The position numbers and the translations under genes are program-made. The notes beneath the pieces were generated by a model. It did not search any database. It saw only the letters and a program-made list of their open reading frames with translations, and had not been told where the DNA came from. A stretch of 64,000 nucleotides of DNA from positions 5,890,001 through 5,954,000 of the forward strand of contig NZ_CP011319.1 of the NCBI RefSeq assembly GCF_001865675.1, written 5' to 3'. Positions 44,390-52,023 of this stretch are shown here, one piece after another. Numbering within the stretch: the first letter of the stretch is position 1; each line of letters starts with the position of its first letter. The stretch is from Janthinobacterium sp. 1_2014MBL_MicDiv (GTDB lineage Bacteria > Pseudomonadota > Gammaproteobacteria > Burkholderiales > Burkholderiaceae_D).

Positions 44390-45977
44390 AATGAATTCCC
44401 TGCAAAACATGGATGCGGATCGCTTCGTTGACGGGGTAGCTGTAGCCCTGGCCGACGGCCACCACGTGCGTGATGTTGGCCAGGATGGCCTTGCCCGCGA
44501 TATTCCAGCGCGTGCTGTCGGGTTCAGGCTGGCGCGTCCAGTCCAGCATTTGCCGGAACAGTTCGCTGCGCGTGACGTTGTTGTCGAGCACGGACAAGAC
44601 CCCCCAGGTGCCCGCGAACGCCGTCGCCAGCACGCCCGTGGCGATCCAGGCGGAACGGCGGCTCAGCTGTCCATCGGCGCCCGCCTGCTCACCGCGGCGC
44701 ATGGCCAGCAGCAATAATACGACGGTGGCGATCAAGTACAGCAATTTCGAGAAGTGGCCGATGGCGCCCAGCAGGGAAAAGAACAGGGCCACGGGCGGCA
44801 CGATGGCGGCGCGCGCCGCTTCCTTGCCTTCATGGAAGAACCTGCCGCCGTTCTCGAAATCCGTGCGGCTGGCACGGTATTCCACCAGTCTTTCCGCCGT
44901 CTGGCGATCGAGGAACTGGTCGAACAGGCGACCGAACTCGGCCGGATTCGCATACGCGGCCTGCACCGTGGCGCCGGCCGGCAACTTCAAGGCCTCGCGC
45001 AATTCCGCCTGCACGCCGGGACGGGCGACAAAGGCGGCAAACGACAGGCCCGGCGGGATGCGCTCGCCGCGCACGGAGACGCCCTTGCTGGCCGCCTCGG
45101 CCGTATAGCGGCGCTTGACGGCGGCGCGGAAGCCCCGCTCGTCGTCCGTCTTCCAGTTGGCGGGCACGGGCACTTTCTTGCGCACATTGTTGACGACGGC
45201 CGCCTGGCGCCGCATCGGCACCGAATGCGGTTGCCAGCCCCGCCGCGACAGGCTGCTCACGTATTCCTGCCACGACGATTGCTGCTTGGCGCGCAAGCCC
45301 GCATCCGTGTCGGGAATGATGCCCGCATACAGTTCCCACTTGCCGGCCAGCTCACGCATCGCTTCTTGATATTTGTCATAGTAGCCAGCCGGGCCACCGG
45401 CCACCTGGCGCACGTTGGCGCGCACCAGCTGTTCCTTGGCCGGCCCCATGCGCTCGTCGAGGTGCTTCACGGACACGGCCAGAAACGGAAACAGGGCCAG
45501 GAAGGATTTGCCTTCCGGCTTGGCGAACAGGGTGGGGTCATCGACCAGACCCTGCAGCTGCAAGCTGCCGCCTACCAGCGAGCGCTGCAGCAAGGTGGTA
45601 TTGAAGGCCATGCGCCGAAATTCCGCGTCGCGCGTATTGACCAGCACGTTCACCGTGGTTTTCAGCACGCCAAAGACGACGCCGGCCGTGACCACGCAAC
45701 AGACGATGATTTTTATCCAGCCGGGGCCAGTGCCGCCCTTGCCGCCATTTTTCAGGCGGCGGCGCCACATCAGTTGCAGTACCACCAGCGCGGCGGCGAT
45801 GCCGGACAGGCTGCGGCCATAGAATTCCACCCCTTCCACGTCTTCCGGCTTGACGTTGCCGCCCACCACGTCGAGCAGTCGGGCATTGAAGCCCAGCTCG
45901 AAGCACAGGTAGATGATCGTCAGGACGATCAGGATCAAGGTCTGCCGGATTTGCAGACTGCGCAAGCTTGCGGCCAT
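44364..45977 (-). CDS. Polytopic membrane protein of unknown function
   Basis: A 537-aa protein. Three hydrophobic helices lie in the first 110 residues (LILIVLTIIYLCFEL; SGIAAALVVLQLM; IIVCCVVTAGVVFGVL). A large hydrophilic domain of about 280 residues comes next. Three more helices follow (PPVALFFSLLGAIGHF; LLYLIATVVLLLL; AWIATGVLATAFAGTWGVL), then a C-terminal soluble segment. No family motif is recognised. It starts one base after the lipoprotein stop codon and overlaps the GDPD gene, so the three are co-translated. The soluble loop may be a periplasmic sensor. Confidence 0.8.
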   Translation of the reverse strand: MAASLRSLQIRQTLILIVLTIIYLCFELGFNARLLDVVGGNVKPEDVEGVEFYGRSLSGIAAALVVLQLMWRRRLKNGGKGGTGPGWIKIIVCCVVTAGVVFGVLKTTVNVLVNTRDAEFRRMAFNTTLLQRSLVGGSLQLQGLVDDPTLFAKPEGKSFLALFPFLAVSVKHLDERMGPAKEQLVRANVRQVAGGPAGYYDKYQEAMRELAGKWELYAGIIPDTDAGLRAKQQSSWQEYVSSLSRRGWQPHSVPMRRQAAVVNNVRKKVPVPANWKTDDERGFRAAVKRRYTAEAASKGVSVRGERIPPGLSFAAFVARPGVQAELREALKLPAGATVQAAYANPAEFGRLFDQFLDRQTAERLVEYRASRTDFENGGRFFHEGKEAARAAIVPPVALFFSLLGAIGHFSKLLYLIATVVLLLLAMRRGEQAGADGQLSRRSAWIATGVLATAFAGTWGVLSVLDNNVTRSELFRQMLDWTRQPEPDSTRWNIAGKAILANITHVVAVGQGYSYPVNEAIRIHVLQGIHYGYHAHQK

Positions 45978-45978
45978 C

Positions 45979-46860
45979 TTATTTCCTCAAATCGATGACG
46001 ACGGGCTTGATCTCTTCCGTCTGGAAACTCATGGCGGCCGGCACGCGCGAGGCGCTATCGGCAGCGCGCGCGGCCGGGGCTGTCATGACCGGCGCGTTGG
46101 GCACCGTGCGCGCGGGTGCGGGCGCTTCCTGCACCACCTGGCGGCGGTTCTTGCCGGCCGCGCGGCTCGTCGCTTTCGGCGCCGGGGCAGGCGCCCGCGT
46201 GGCGGCCGGCGGCGCGGGAATCACGCGCCCGCTGTCATTGCCGGGCAGAGTGGCGATGGCCGGACCCGTCGCGCGCAAGGCGTCGTCGGCAAACGGCTGG
46301 GCACGCGTATCGACGCCGGCCGGCACGGGCACGCTGGCGTTGAGCAGGCGGTTGTCTGCATACACCATGCGCGACAGGCGGTTGTGGTTGGGAAAATCGA
46401 TATTCAGCGATTTCCCGTCCGCCGCCAGCTCCACGCGGGGCCGGTCCTTGCAGTTGCCAACCGTCCACTGCAGCACGTCCGTGCCCTGGAAGGCCAGCAC
46501 TTCATAGCGGTAGGCGCAGCCGCGCTCCTGGGTTTCGACGATCACCACGGTGCGCTCGCCCACATTTTCCACGCGCGCCACGCGGGCCATGAGGGCCTTG
46601 TCCAATGGCACGACGCGAAACGCCTGCGACAGCTTGATCGAATACTTGCCTTTCGGATCCTTGCGCAAAGTGCCTTCCGTGCCGTCGCGCAGGCGGAAGG
46701 TGGAGATCGGCGTGCCGAACAGCTCTGCCGTATCGAGGCCCACCATCACGCCGCCACGGCCATTCGGCGTCATGGCGCACCCCGTCAACAGGATGCCGGT
46801 GGCCACGCCGGCGATCAACTTGCGCCAGTGCGCAGATGCAAAATTCTTATACGTTGTCAT
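45979..46860 (-). CDS. Lipoprotein of unknown function in the sigma-like operon
   Basis: A 293-aa protein with a lipobox (GILLTGCAMT, Cys about residue 27). The mature part has a beta-rich domain: a segment beginning DTAELFGTPISTFRLRDG, then VVIVETQERGCAYRYEVLAF and VLQWTVGNCKDRPRVEL, with a probable disulfide between the two cysteines. A long Pro/Ala/Arg linker follows and the end is EEIKPVVIDLRK. The linker is long enough to reach across the periplasm. No known family is recognised. It lies between the anti-sigma-like gene and the membrane-protein gene. Confidence 0.78.
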   Translation of the reverse strand: MTTYKNFASAHWRKLIAGVATGILLTGCAMTPNGRGGVMVGLDTAELFGTPISTFRLRDGTEGTLRKDPKGKYSIKLSQAFRVVPLDKALMARVARVENVGERTVVIVETQERGCAYRYEVLAFQGTDVLQWTVGNCKDRPRVELAADGKSLNIDFPNHNRLSRMVYADNRLLNASVPVPAGVDTRAQPFADDALRATGPAIATLPGNDSGRVIPAPPAATRAPAPAPKATSRAAGKNRRQVVQEAPAPARTVPNAPVMTAPAARAADSASRVPAAMSFQTEEIKPVVIDLRK

Positions 46861-46888
46861 GCTTGATAACTTTCTCTTATTACTGAAT

Positions 46889-47914
46889 TCAGGGATTGAT
46901 GACGGCCAGCGGATTGCCAGGGCCTGGCGGCGGCAAGACTTTCTGGCGGTCGCGCGACAGCACGGTAAACGCGCCCAGGGTGTCCGGGCCGGCGACGATT
47001 TCCAGCTGCTCGCGCTGCAGCCAGGTACGGATTTCAGCTTCCGTCGCCTCGGCGCGGAACAGCACGCGCGTGCGCACGCCCGTCTCGACGCCGCTGCCGC
47101 CGCTGCGGAATTGCGCGTTGTCGACACCAGCCTGTTCCTTCGGCAGGAACAGCCACGCCGATTGCACCACCATCACGCTGGCGGCAACGGCCGTGACGAC
47201 TTTCAGCCAGCGGTTTGAATTTGCCGCCGTGATCGGCGCAGCCACCTGTGGCGCCGCCGCGTCGGCCACGGCGATCTGCAACTGCTGCAGCCCCTGGCGC
47301 AGCAATTGCCGGTACGCCACGCGGCCATCCTTGCCCAGTTCGGTCGACAGGGGCGTGCCCGTCAGCGCATAGCCGTCGCCGGGCAAGGCCACGCGGGCGA
47401 TCACGCCGGGCGCGGCCGCGGCCCCATTCGCACGGCCGTGCAACTCCAGCCAGCGCGCCGCCTGCAGGCGGTCCGGGCTGAATACACCCAGGCACACACC
47501 CAGGTCCGTCACGGCCACGATGACAGGCAGGTCGCACAGCACCAGGCCGGCGCGCGGATCGACGGGCGCGTCGCGCTCTTCGACCACCAGGCCGCAGGCA
47601 TCCGCATACGCCGTGTCCGGCGTGACGAGCCAGCCGCGCCAGCGCTGCCGCGTGCTGTCCCAGGCGTCGAGCAGTACGGCGCCAAAGCCCGGGCAGCGCG
47701 CCAGCACATGGATTTGCCCGCCGGCGATGGGCCGCGCGGCCAGCGGCGCGGCATCGCTGCGGCGCGCAAAGCGTTCCAGCACATGCTCCGGCACGACAAT
47801 GCCGCGCCAGTCGGGGGTCGCGCCGCCCACCTCCGCTTCCAGCAGCTCGGCGGAAGACGGCGGCGACGGCAGGCGCGCGGCAACGATGGCCAGGGTGGGC
47901 GTCAATGCAGTCAT
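46889..47914 (-). CDS. Single-pass membrane protein with anti-sigma-factor-like layout
   Basis: A 341-aa protein. A soluble N-terminal region of about 235 residues (cytoplasmic if the anti-sigma model holds) is followed by one membrane helix (WLKVVTAVAASVMVVQSAWL, about 236-257). The C-terminal domain, VLFRAEATEAEIRTWLQREQ then IVAGPDTLGAFTVL, resembles the domain found at the end of many transmembrane anti-sigma proteins. There is no zinc-finger ZAS motif, so the N-terminal part is unusual. Its ATG overlaps the stop of the sigma-like gene as ATGA, the typical coupling of sigma/anti-sigma pairs. The role is inferred from layout and context. Confidence 0.7.
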   Translation of the reverse strand: MTALTPTLAIVAARLPSPPSSAELLEAEVGGATPDWRGIVVPEHVLERFARRSDAAPLAARPIAGGQIHVLARCPGFGAVLLDAWDSTRQRWRGWLVTPDTAYADACGLVVEERDAPVDPRAGLVLCDLPVIVAVTDLGVCLGVFSPDRLQAARWLELHGRANGAAAAPGVIARVALPGDGYALTGTPLSTELGKDGRVAYRQLLRQGLQQLQIAVADAAAPQVAAPITAANSNRWLKVVTAVAASVMVVQSAWLFLPKEQAGVDNAQFRSGGSGVETGVRTRVLFRAEATEAEIRTWLQREQLEIVAGPDTLGAFTVLSRDRQKVLPPPGPGNPLAVINP

Positions 47915-48675
47915 GCCGGTGGCCTTTCATCAGTGTTCGGGTGGGTGGGCGCGGGGTCCATGTGCAGGCATAACGCGGCCACGCAGAGAATATCCAAAAC
48001 TATTTGCGCCGCCTGCAGGTCGCGCGCGGCCAGGGCATCCCCCACGCGCAGCTTGAGCAGGGTCAAGACCCAGCTGCCCAGCAGGGTGGCGCGGTGGGCC
48101 GGCGCGACGATCTGGCGGGCCGCGCTGATGACATCGCCCTTCTGTTTATGCACGAGGCCCAGCTTGCCACCGTGGTAATGCGCGGAAGCGATCTGTTCGG
48201 CCAGCTCCTTGACGGGCATACCGCCGCAGCCGCAGTGGCGCAGCAGCAAGACCAGGTCGCGCGGCAAGCTGGTGACAAAAACGTCGGCCGCGGCGCGCAC
48301 CGAGGCGGGCGTCAGCTGGTAGTCGCGCAGCGGTTCCGCATACGCGTCGGGTGCCTGCAAGTCGCAACCGTCCTGCGCATCGGCATCATCGTCATCGCGC
48401 TGCTTGCGCAGCTGGTCGATGATGAAACGCTTGAAATACAAAAACAGGGCGCCCACGTGGTGGGGTGCGGCCTCGCTGTCGCTGTTGAGGACTTTTTCGA
48501 TGAAGAACTGGTGGCGCAAGTCGGCCAGCGAGTCGCCCAGCGACGCCGCCTCGCGCGGACGGCAAGGCGTCAGCGCGGCGATGACGCGCTGGTAAAACTC
48601 GCCCAGTTCGCCTTGCGTCAGCTGCTGGCGGCGGGTCCAGAAATCATGAATCCGTTCAAATTGTTCCGATTGCAC
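47911..48675 (-). CDS. Divergent sigma-70-like (ECF-like) protein
   Basis: About 254 aa with GTG 48675 as the start; GTG 48711 and TTG 48765 are alternatives, and none has a good binding site. Two parts recall ECF sigma factors. One is a region-2-like helix pair (SLADLRHQFFIEKVL and GALFLYFKRFIIDQLRKQ, the latter like the YL..ARN..ID.LRR helix). The other is a region-4-like segment (VTSLPRDLVLLLRHCGCGGM, then VKELAEQIASA). An acidic linker with DDDDADAQD joins them. The protein is longer and more divergent than usual ECFs and carries a C-terminal extension. Its coupling to an anti-sigma-like gene supports the call. Confidence 0.62.
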   Translation of the reverse strand: MQSEQFERIHDFWTRRQQLTQGELGEFYQRVIAALTPCRPREAASLGDSLADLRHQFFIEKVLNSDSEAAPHHVGALFLYFKRFIIDQLRKQRDDDDADAQDGCDLQAPDAYAEPLRDYQLTPASVRAAADVFVTSLPRDLVLLLRHCGCGGMPVKELAEQIASAHYHGGKLGLVHKQKGDVISAARQIVAPAHRATLLGSWVLTLLKLRVGDALAARDLQAAQIVLDILCVAALCLHMDPAPTHPNTDERPPA

Positions 48676-48861
48676 TGCCGGTCCGATCGTGTGTTGGGCG
48701 GCGCGCGCCACTGGCCGGGAGCAAGGCTGGCCGGTAAAGAGGAAATACGCTGGACAACAAGGCAAACTTGTCAGTCAGGTAAAATGCATTCAGGCAATTT
48801 TCTCATACCGCACTGGAAATCGCTAACTTTTGTTACTTCAACGACAATTTCCGAGACCCCG

Positions 48862-50244
48862 ATGCAGCGCCTGATTCCCCTGTTGTTGTCCCTCTTTTTG
48901 CTAGTTAGCAATGTCGCGCCAGCGGCCGTGCCGACAGCGGCGGGCAAGCGCATCGCCCTCGTGATCGGCAATGCGGCCTATGCGCAGCCATTGCTGAATC
49001 CCGTGAACGATGCGCGCGCCATGGCCGAGCGCCTGCGCCGCCTGGGCTTTGACGTGCTGCTGCGCACGGATATCACGGCGGCGCAGTTGCAACAGGCGTC
49101 GGCCGCGTTTTCCACGCAGGCGCGCGGCGCCGATATCGCCCTCGTGTTTTACGCGGGCCACGGCGCGCAGGCGGGCGAAGCCAATTACGTGCTGCCGCTG
49201 GGCGCCAACATGAACGCGCTGAGCGCGGCGGCCATCGCCGCCCAGGGCGTGTCCGTCTCCAGCCTGGCGGGCGATTTGCAGCGCACGGGCGCGCGCGGCG
49301 CCGTGCTGATCCTCGACGCTTGCCGCCAGGAATATACGCGCGGCGGCGCGGCCGTTCCCGTGCCCGGCGGCAGCAATGCGGCCAGCCACGGCTTTGCCGA
49401 TACGCAGGCGCCGCGCGGCGTGGTGATCGCCTACTCGGCCGGCCCGGGCGCCCTGGCGCGCGATTTCTGGTCGCCCGATTCGCGCAACAGTCCGTACACG
49501 AGCGCCCTGCTCGACGCGCTCGACGCGCCGGGCTTGCCGATGAGCGACGTCTTTTCGCAGGTGGCGGCCAGGGTGGCCGCCATGACGCACGACGTGCAAA
49601 AGCCGCGCGTGTCGTTCGGCGAAACCTCGGCGCGCCTGGTGCTGAACATGGGCAGCGGCAAGGGCGTCAGCCCGCCAGCCAGTGGTGTGCTGGCCTCAGG
49701 CAACAACGGCATGCGCGCGCCTGGCCCGGCGCCAGCGTCGACGCCGCCTGCCGCCACCGCTGCGGGCGCCAAAGTCTGGCCGGGCAATGTGTTGCAAGAC
49801 ATCAACTATGAAATCCGCATACAGATCGCGGCGCGGCCGTTTCCCCGCCAGCAGCTGGAAAAGCGCGCGCGCACGGGCGACCTGGTGGCGCTGACGGCGC
49901 TCGGTTATGGCATCGGCGGCGGCGACGCCGGCGTCAAGCAGCCGAAGGCGGGCATGCAGTGGCTGGAAAAAGCGGCCGCCCGGGATTTTCCCATCGCCCA
50001 GACCTATCTGGCCGAATTGCTGATGGTCAAAGGCGACCCGGCCTCATTGAAACGCGCGGGCGTGCTGCTCGACGCCGCCTCGCAGGCCGGCTACAGCCCC
50101 GCGCACGCGTATAAATTCGACCTGGCGCGGCGCACGGGCGCGCCGCCGCAGGACGCGGCACGCCACTTGCAGGATGCCTTCATGGGCCTGATGAAGGATT
50201 ACCAGGGCGCCGCCAGGGATGTATTACAGCCGCCGAAAAAATAA
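48862..50244 (+). CDS. Exported caspase-family (metacaspase-like) cysteine protease with Sel1-like repeats
   Basis: A 460-aa precursor with a signal peptide (MQRLIPLLLSLFLLVSNVAP and the AAA that follows). The peptidase C14 domain starts RIALVIGNAAYAQPLLNPVN; the catalytic His is in VFYAGHGAQ (His100) and the catalytic Cys in VLILDACRQE (Cys154). A Pro/Ala linker leads to a C-terminal helical region with Sel1/TPR-like units (ALGYGIGGGD; GMQWLEKAAARDFPIAQTYL; AGVLLDAASQAGYSPAHAY). ATG 48862 is the only start that gives a clean signal peptide. It is divergent from the sigma-like gene. The substrate is unknown. The location, periplasmic or secreted, is inferred. Confidence 0.9.
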   Translation: MQRLIPLLLSLFLLVSNVAPAAVPTAAGKRIALVIGNAAYAQPLLNPVNDARAMAERLRRLGFDVLLRTDITAAQLQQASAAFSTQARGADIALVFYAGHGAQAGEANYVLPLGANMNALSAAAIAAQGVSVSSLAGDLQRTGARGAVLILDACRQEYTRGGAAVPVPGGSNAASHGFADTQAPRGVVIAYSAGPGALARDFWSPDSRNSPYTSALLDALDAPGLPMSDVFSQVAARVAAMTHDVQKPRVSFGETSARLVLNMGSGKGVSPPASGVLASGNNGMRAPGPAPASTPPAATAAGAKVWPGNVLQDINYEIRIQIAARPFPRQQLEKRARTGDLVALTALGYGIGGGDAGVKQPKAGMQWLEKAAARDFPIAQTYLAELLMVKGDPASLKRAGVLLDAASQAGYSPAHAYKFDLARRTGAPPQDAARHLQDAFMGLMKDYQGAARDVLQPPKK

Positions 50245-50258
50245 TTCAAAATAATTTT

Positions 50259-50328
50259 AGATTTCCCTGAACTGCCCCCGTTATCCGTGGGTACATGCAA
50301 TACAGCATGACAGTGACCAGGGAAATCT
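50259..50328 (+). promoter_or_regulatory. Inverted repeat that can hide the ribosome-binding site of the next gene
   Basis: AGATTTCCCTG (50259-50269) pairs perfectly with CAGGGAAATCT (50318-50328). The right arm contains the AGGGAAA ribosome-binding site of the gene starting at 50330. The stem would enclose a 48-base loop in the caspase-to-membrane-protein mRNA. Confidence 0.55.
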
Positions 50329-50329
50329 C

Positions 50330-51157
50330 ATGCACACATCCAGCCCGGCAACACCCGCCACCATCGGCCAACGGGGCCGCATCCTCGCCTACCAGCCCAG
50401 CGGACAAGGTTCCGTCAGCGTGGCCGGCATTCAACATCCATTCGACGTGGCCACGCACTGGCGTTCGGACACGGCGCCCGCCATCAACGCCGTCGTCGAC
50501 GTGCGCTTCGATGACGGCGGCAGCCTCGCCACCGTCAGCGCCGTCGCGGCGCAGCAGCTGGCGCAGGAAGAGATGGCCGGCGCGGCAAAGCTGGCGCGCG
50601 ACAAGGGCCGGCAACTGTGGGGCCGGGCCGTCGATGCGCTCGGCATCAAGGTACTGGCCGCGCTCGGCGTGCTGATCGCCGGCGCCTTTGTCTTCAACAC
50701 CCTCGGCATCCGCCTGTTCGCCGCCGTCTCGCGCAGCTATTGGCAGCTGCTGGGCCTGTCGGCGGACAGCCTGGAAAGCTTCGCCCGCGACGGCGGCAGC
50801 GGTTTTACCTCGGCACAATTGTTCTTCCTGCTGGCCATTGCCGCCTGCTGCGCCACCATGGCCAGCAAGCACCCGAAAGCGGCGCTGGGCAAGTGCGCGC
50901 CGCTGCTGTTCATCGTCGTGCACAGCAGCTTGCTGTTAATCAAGATCAAGGGCGCCGTCAGCGATGCGGGCAACGCCATGGGCGGCCTCATGGGCAGCCG
51001 CGCGGCCCGCATGGCCGAGCAGATGGCCAGCGAAATGCTGGGGCAGGTGTGGCAAGGCCTGTCCTTCGGCATCGGTTTTTACCTGGTGCTGGCGGCTTCC
51101 ATCGTCCTGGCCGCTTACGGCGTGGGCGAATACCAGCGCTTAGGAGGCAAGCACTGA
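50330..51157 (+). CDS. Membrane protein with an OB-fold-like N-terminal domain
   Basis: A 275-aa protein. Residues about 14-70 (GRILAYQPSGQGSVSVAG; NAVVDVRFDDGGSLATVSAV) resemble the cold-shock-like beta domain that precedes membrane segments in some bacterial proteins. After a charged linker come four hydrophobic stretches: VLAALGVLIAGAFVFNTLGI, LFFLLAIAACCATM, APLLFIVVHSSLLLIK and GIGFYLVLAASIVLAAYGV. The GNAMGGLMGSRAARMAEQMA segment lies before the last helix. It is downstream of the caspase gene in the same direction. Function is unknown. Confidence 0.75.
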   Translation: MHTSSPATPATIGQRGRILAYQPSGQGSVSVAGIQHPFDVATHWRSDTAPAINAVVDVRFDDGGSLATVSAVAAQQLAQEEMAGAAKLARDKGRQLWGRAVDALGIKVLAALGVLIAGAFVFNTLGIRLFAAVSRSYWQLLGLSADSLESFARDGGSGFTSAQLFFLLAIAACCATMASKHPKAALGKCAPLLFIVVHSSLLLIKIKGAVSDAGNAMGGLMGSRAARMAEQMASEMLGQVWQGLSFGIGFYLVLAASIVLAAYGVGEYQRLGGKH

Positions 51158-51239
51158 AAACCTGCTGCGCTGCCGTGACTTGCATAACGCTAAAAATTAA
51201 ACCCGTCATTACCGTTTAAATCATCTTGAAGGAAATATC

Positions 51240-51971
51240 ATGCATCGTACCCTGCCCGCCCTGCTCACCATCGCCCTGCTCCTGTCCGCCTGCGGCAAGA
51301 CGGATAACGCCGCACCGGCCGCTTCCGCTCCCGTCGCCGCAAATGTCGCCGACCTGGCTGCGAAAGCCCAGGTGAAGGCGGCCGCCGCCAGCCTGCCGCA
51401 GGCGGACGCAGCCACGCCAGCGTCCAGCTATGTCGACATCACGAGCGGCAACCAGTTGATGTACAGCTACATCGCCCTGTCCGGCGTGCCGCCCGATTAC
51501 GCGGCCGTGGCGCAGCGCATCTCGCGCGAATATGCGGGCAGCAACGATGCCTTCCGCAAGCAGGAAGTGCTCGACGCGCTGAAACCGCAGATCGACGCCA
51601 AGGTCGGCGAAGCGAAGACGAAACGCTACCTGCGCTACCAGATCAACGGCCAGGGCGCGCTGTCGCCGTACGCCATGGACAAGGCCGCCTTCCCCGCCAA
51701 GTTCGCCGAAGCGGGCACGTATTACTACATGTACGACAACGGCGACTACAAGCTGGCGTTCACGAACGGCGACGGCTACTCGCTGCTGAACGTGGCGCAG
51801 GATGCGGCGCGCAAGATCGAGGCGGCGCGCAGCGGCTACAAGGATTTCGCCATCATCGTGTATGCCTACGCCCAGGAAGCGGACATGGCCAGCCACCAGG
51901 TCAAGGCGCAGATAGTCAAGGTGGCAATCAAGCTGAACGGGGAAGAAATTCCTGTGCAGCAAGCGCTGTAA
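51240..51971 (+). CDS. Lipoprotein of unknown function downstream of the caspase gene
   Basis: A 243-aa protein with AAGGA before ATG 51240 and a lipobox (LLLSACGKT, Cys about residue 18). After an Ala/Pro-rich spacer the mature domain is mixed alpha/beta: SYVDITSGNQLMYSYIALSG, YLRYQINGQGALSPYAMDKA, YYYMYDNGDYKLAFTNGD and a C-terminal strand region VKVAIKLNGEEIPVQ. It is not an obvious enzyme. It is probably a periplasmic partner of the caspase cluster, judging from position and shared orientation. Confidence 0.75.
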   Translation: MHRTLPALLTIALLLSACGKTDNAAPAASAPVAANVADLAAKAQVKAAAASLPQADAATPASSYVDITSGNQLMYSYIALSGVPPDYAAVAQRISREYAGSNDAFRKQEVLDALKPQIDAKVGEAKTKRYLRYQINGQGALSPYAMDKAAFPAKFAEAGTYYYMYDNGDYKLAFTNGDGYSLLNVAQDAARKIEAARSGYKDFAIIVYAYAQEADMASHQVKAQIVKVAIKLNGEEIPVQQAL

Positions 51972-52023
51972 GCGCCCGGACCTTTGCGTTACACTGTTCG
52001 CCACATTGCATCGGGATAGCGAC

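Noticed and set aside
48862..50244. Caspase gene considered as a cytoplasmic anti-phage death effector
   Set aside because: The signal peptide predicts export, and no nucleotide-sensor, gasdermin or CRISPR partner lies near it.
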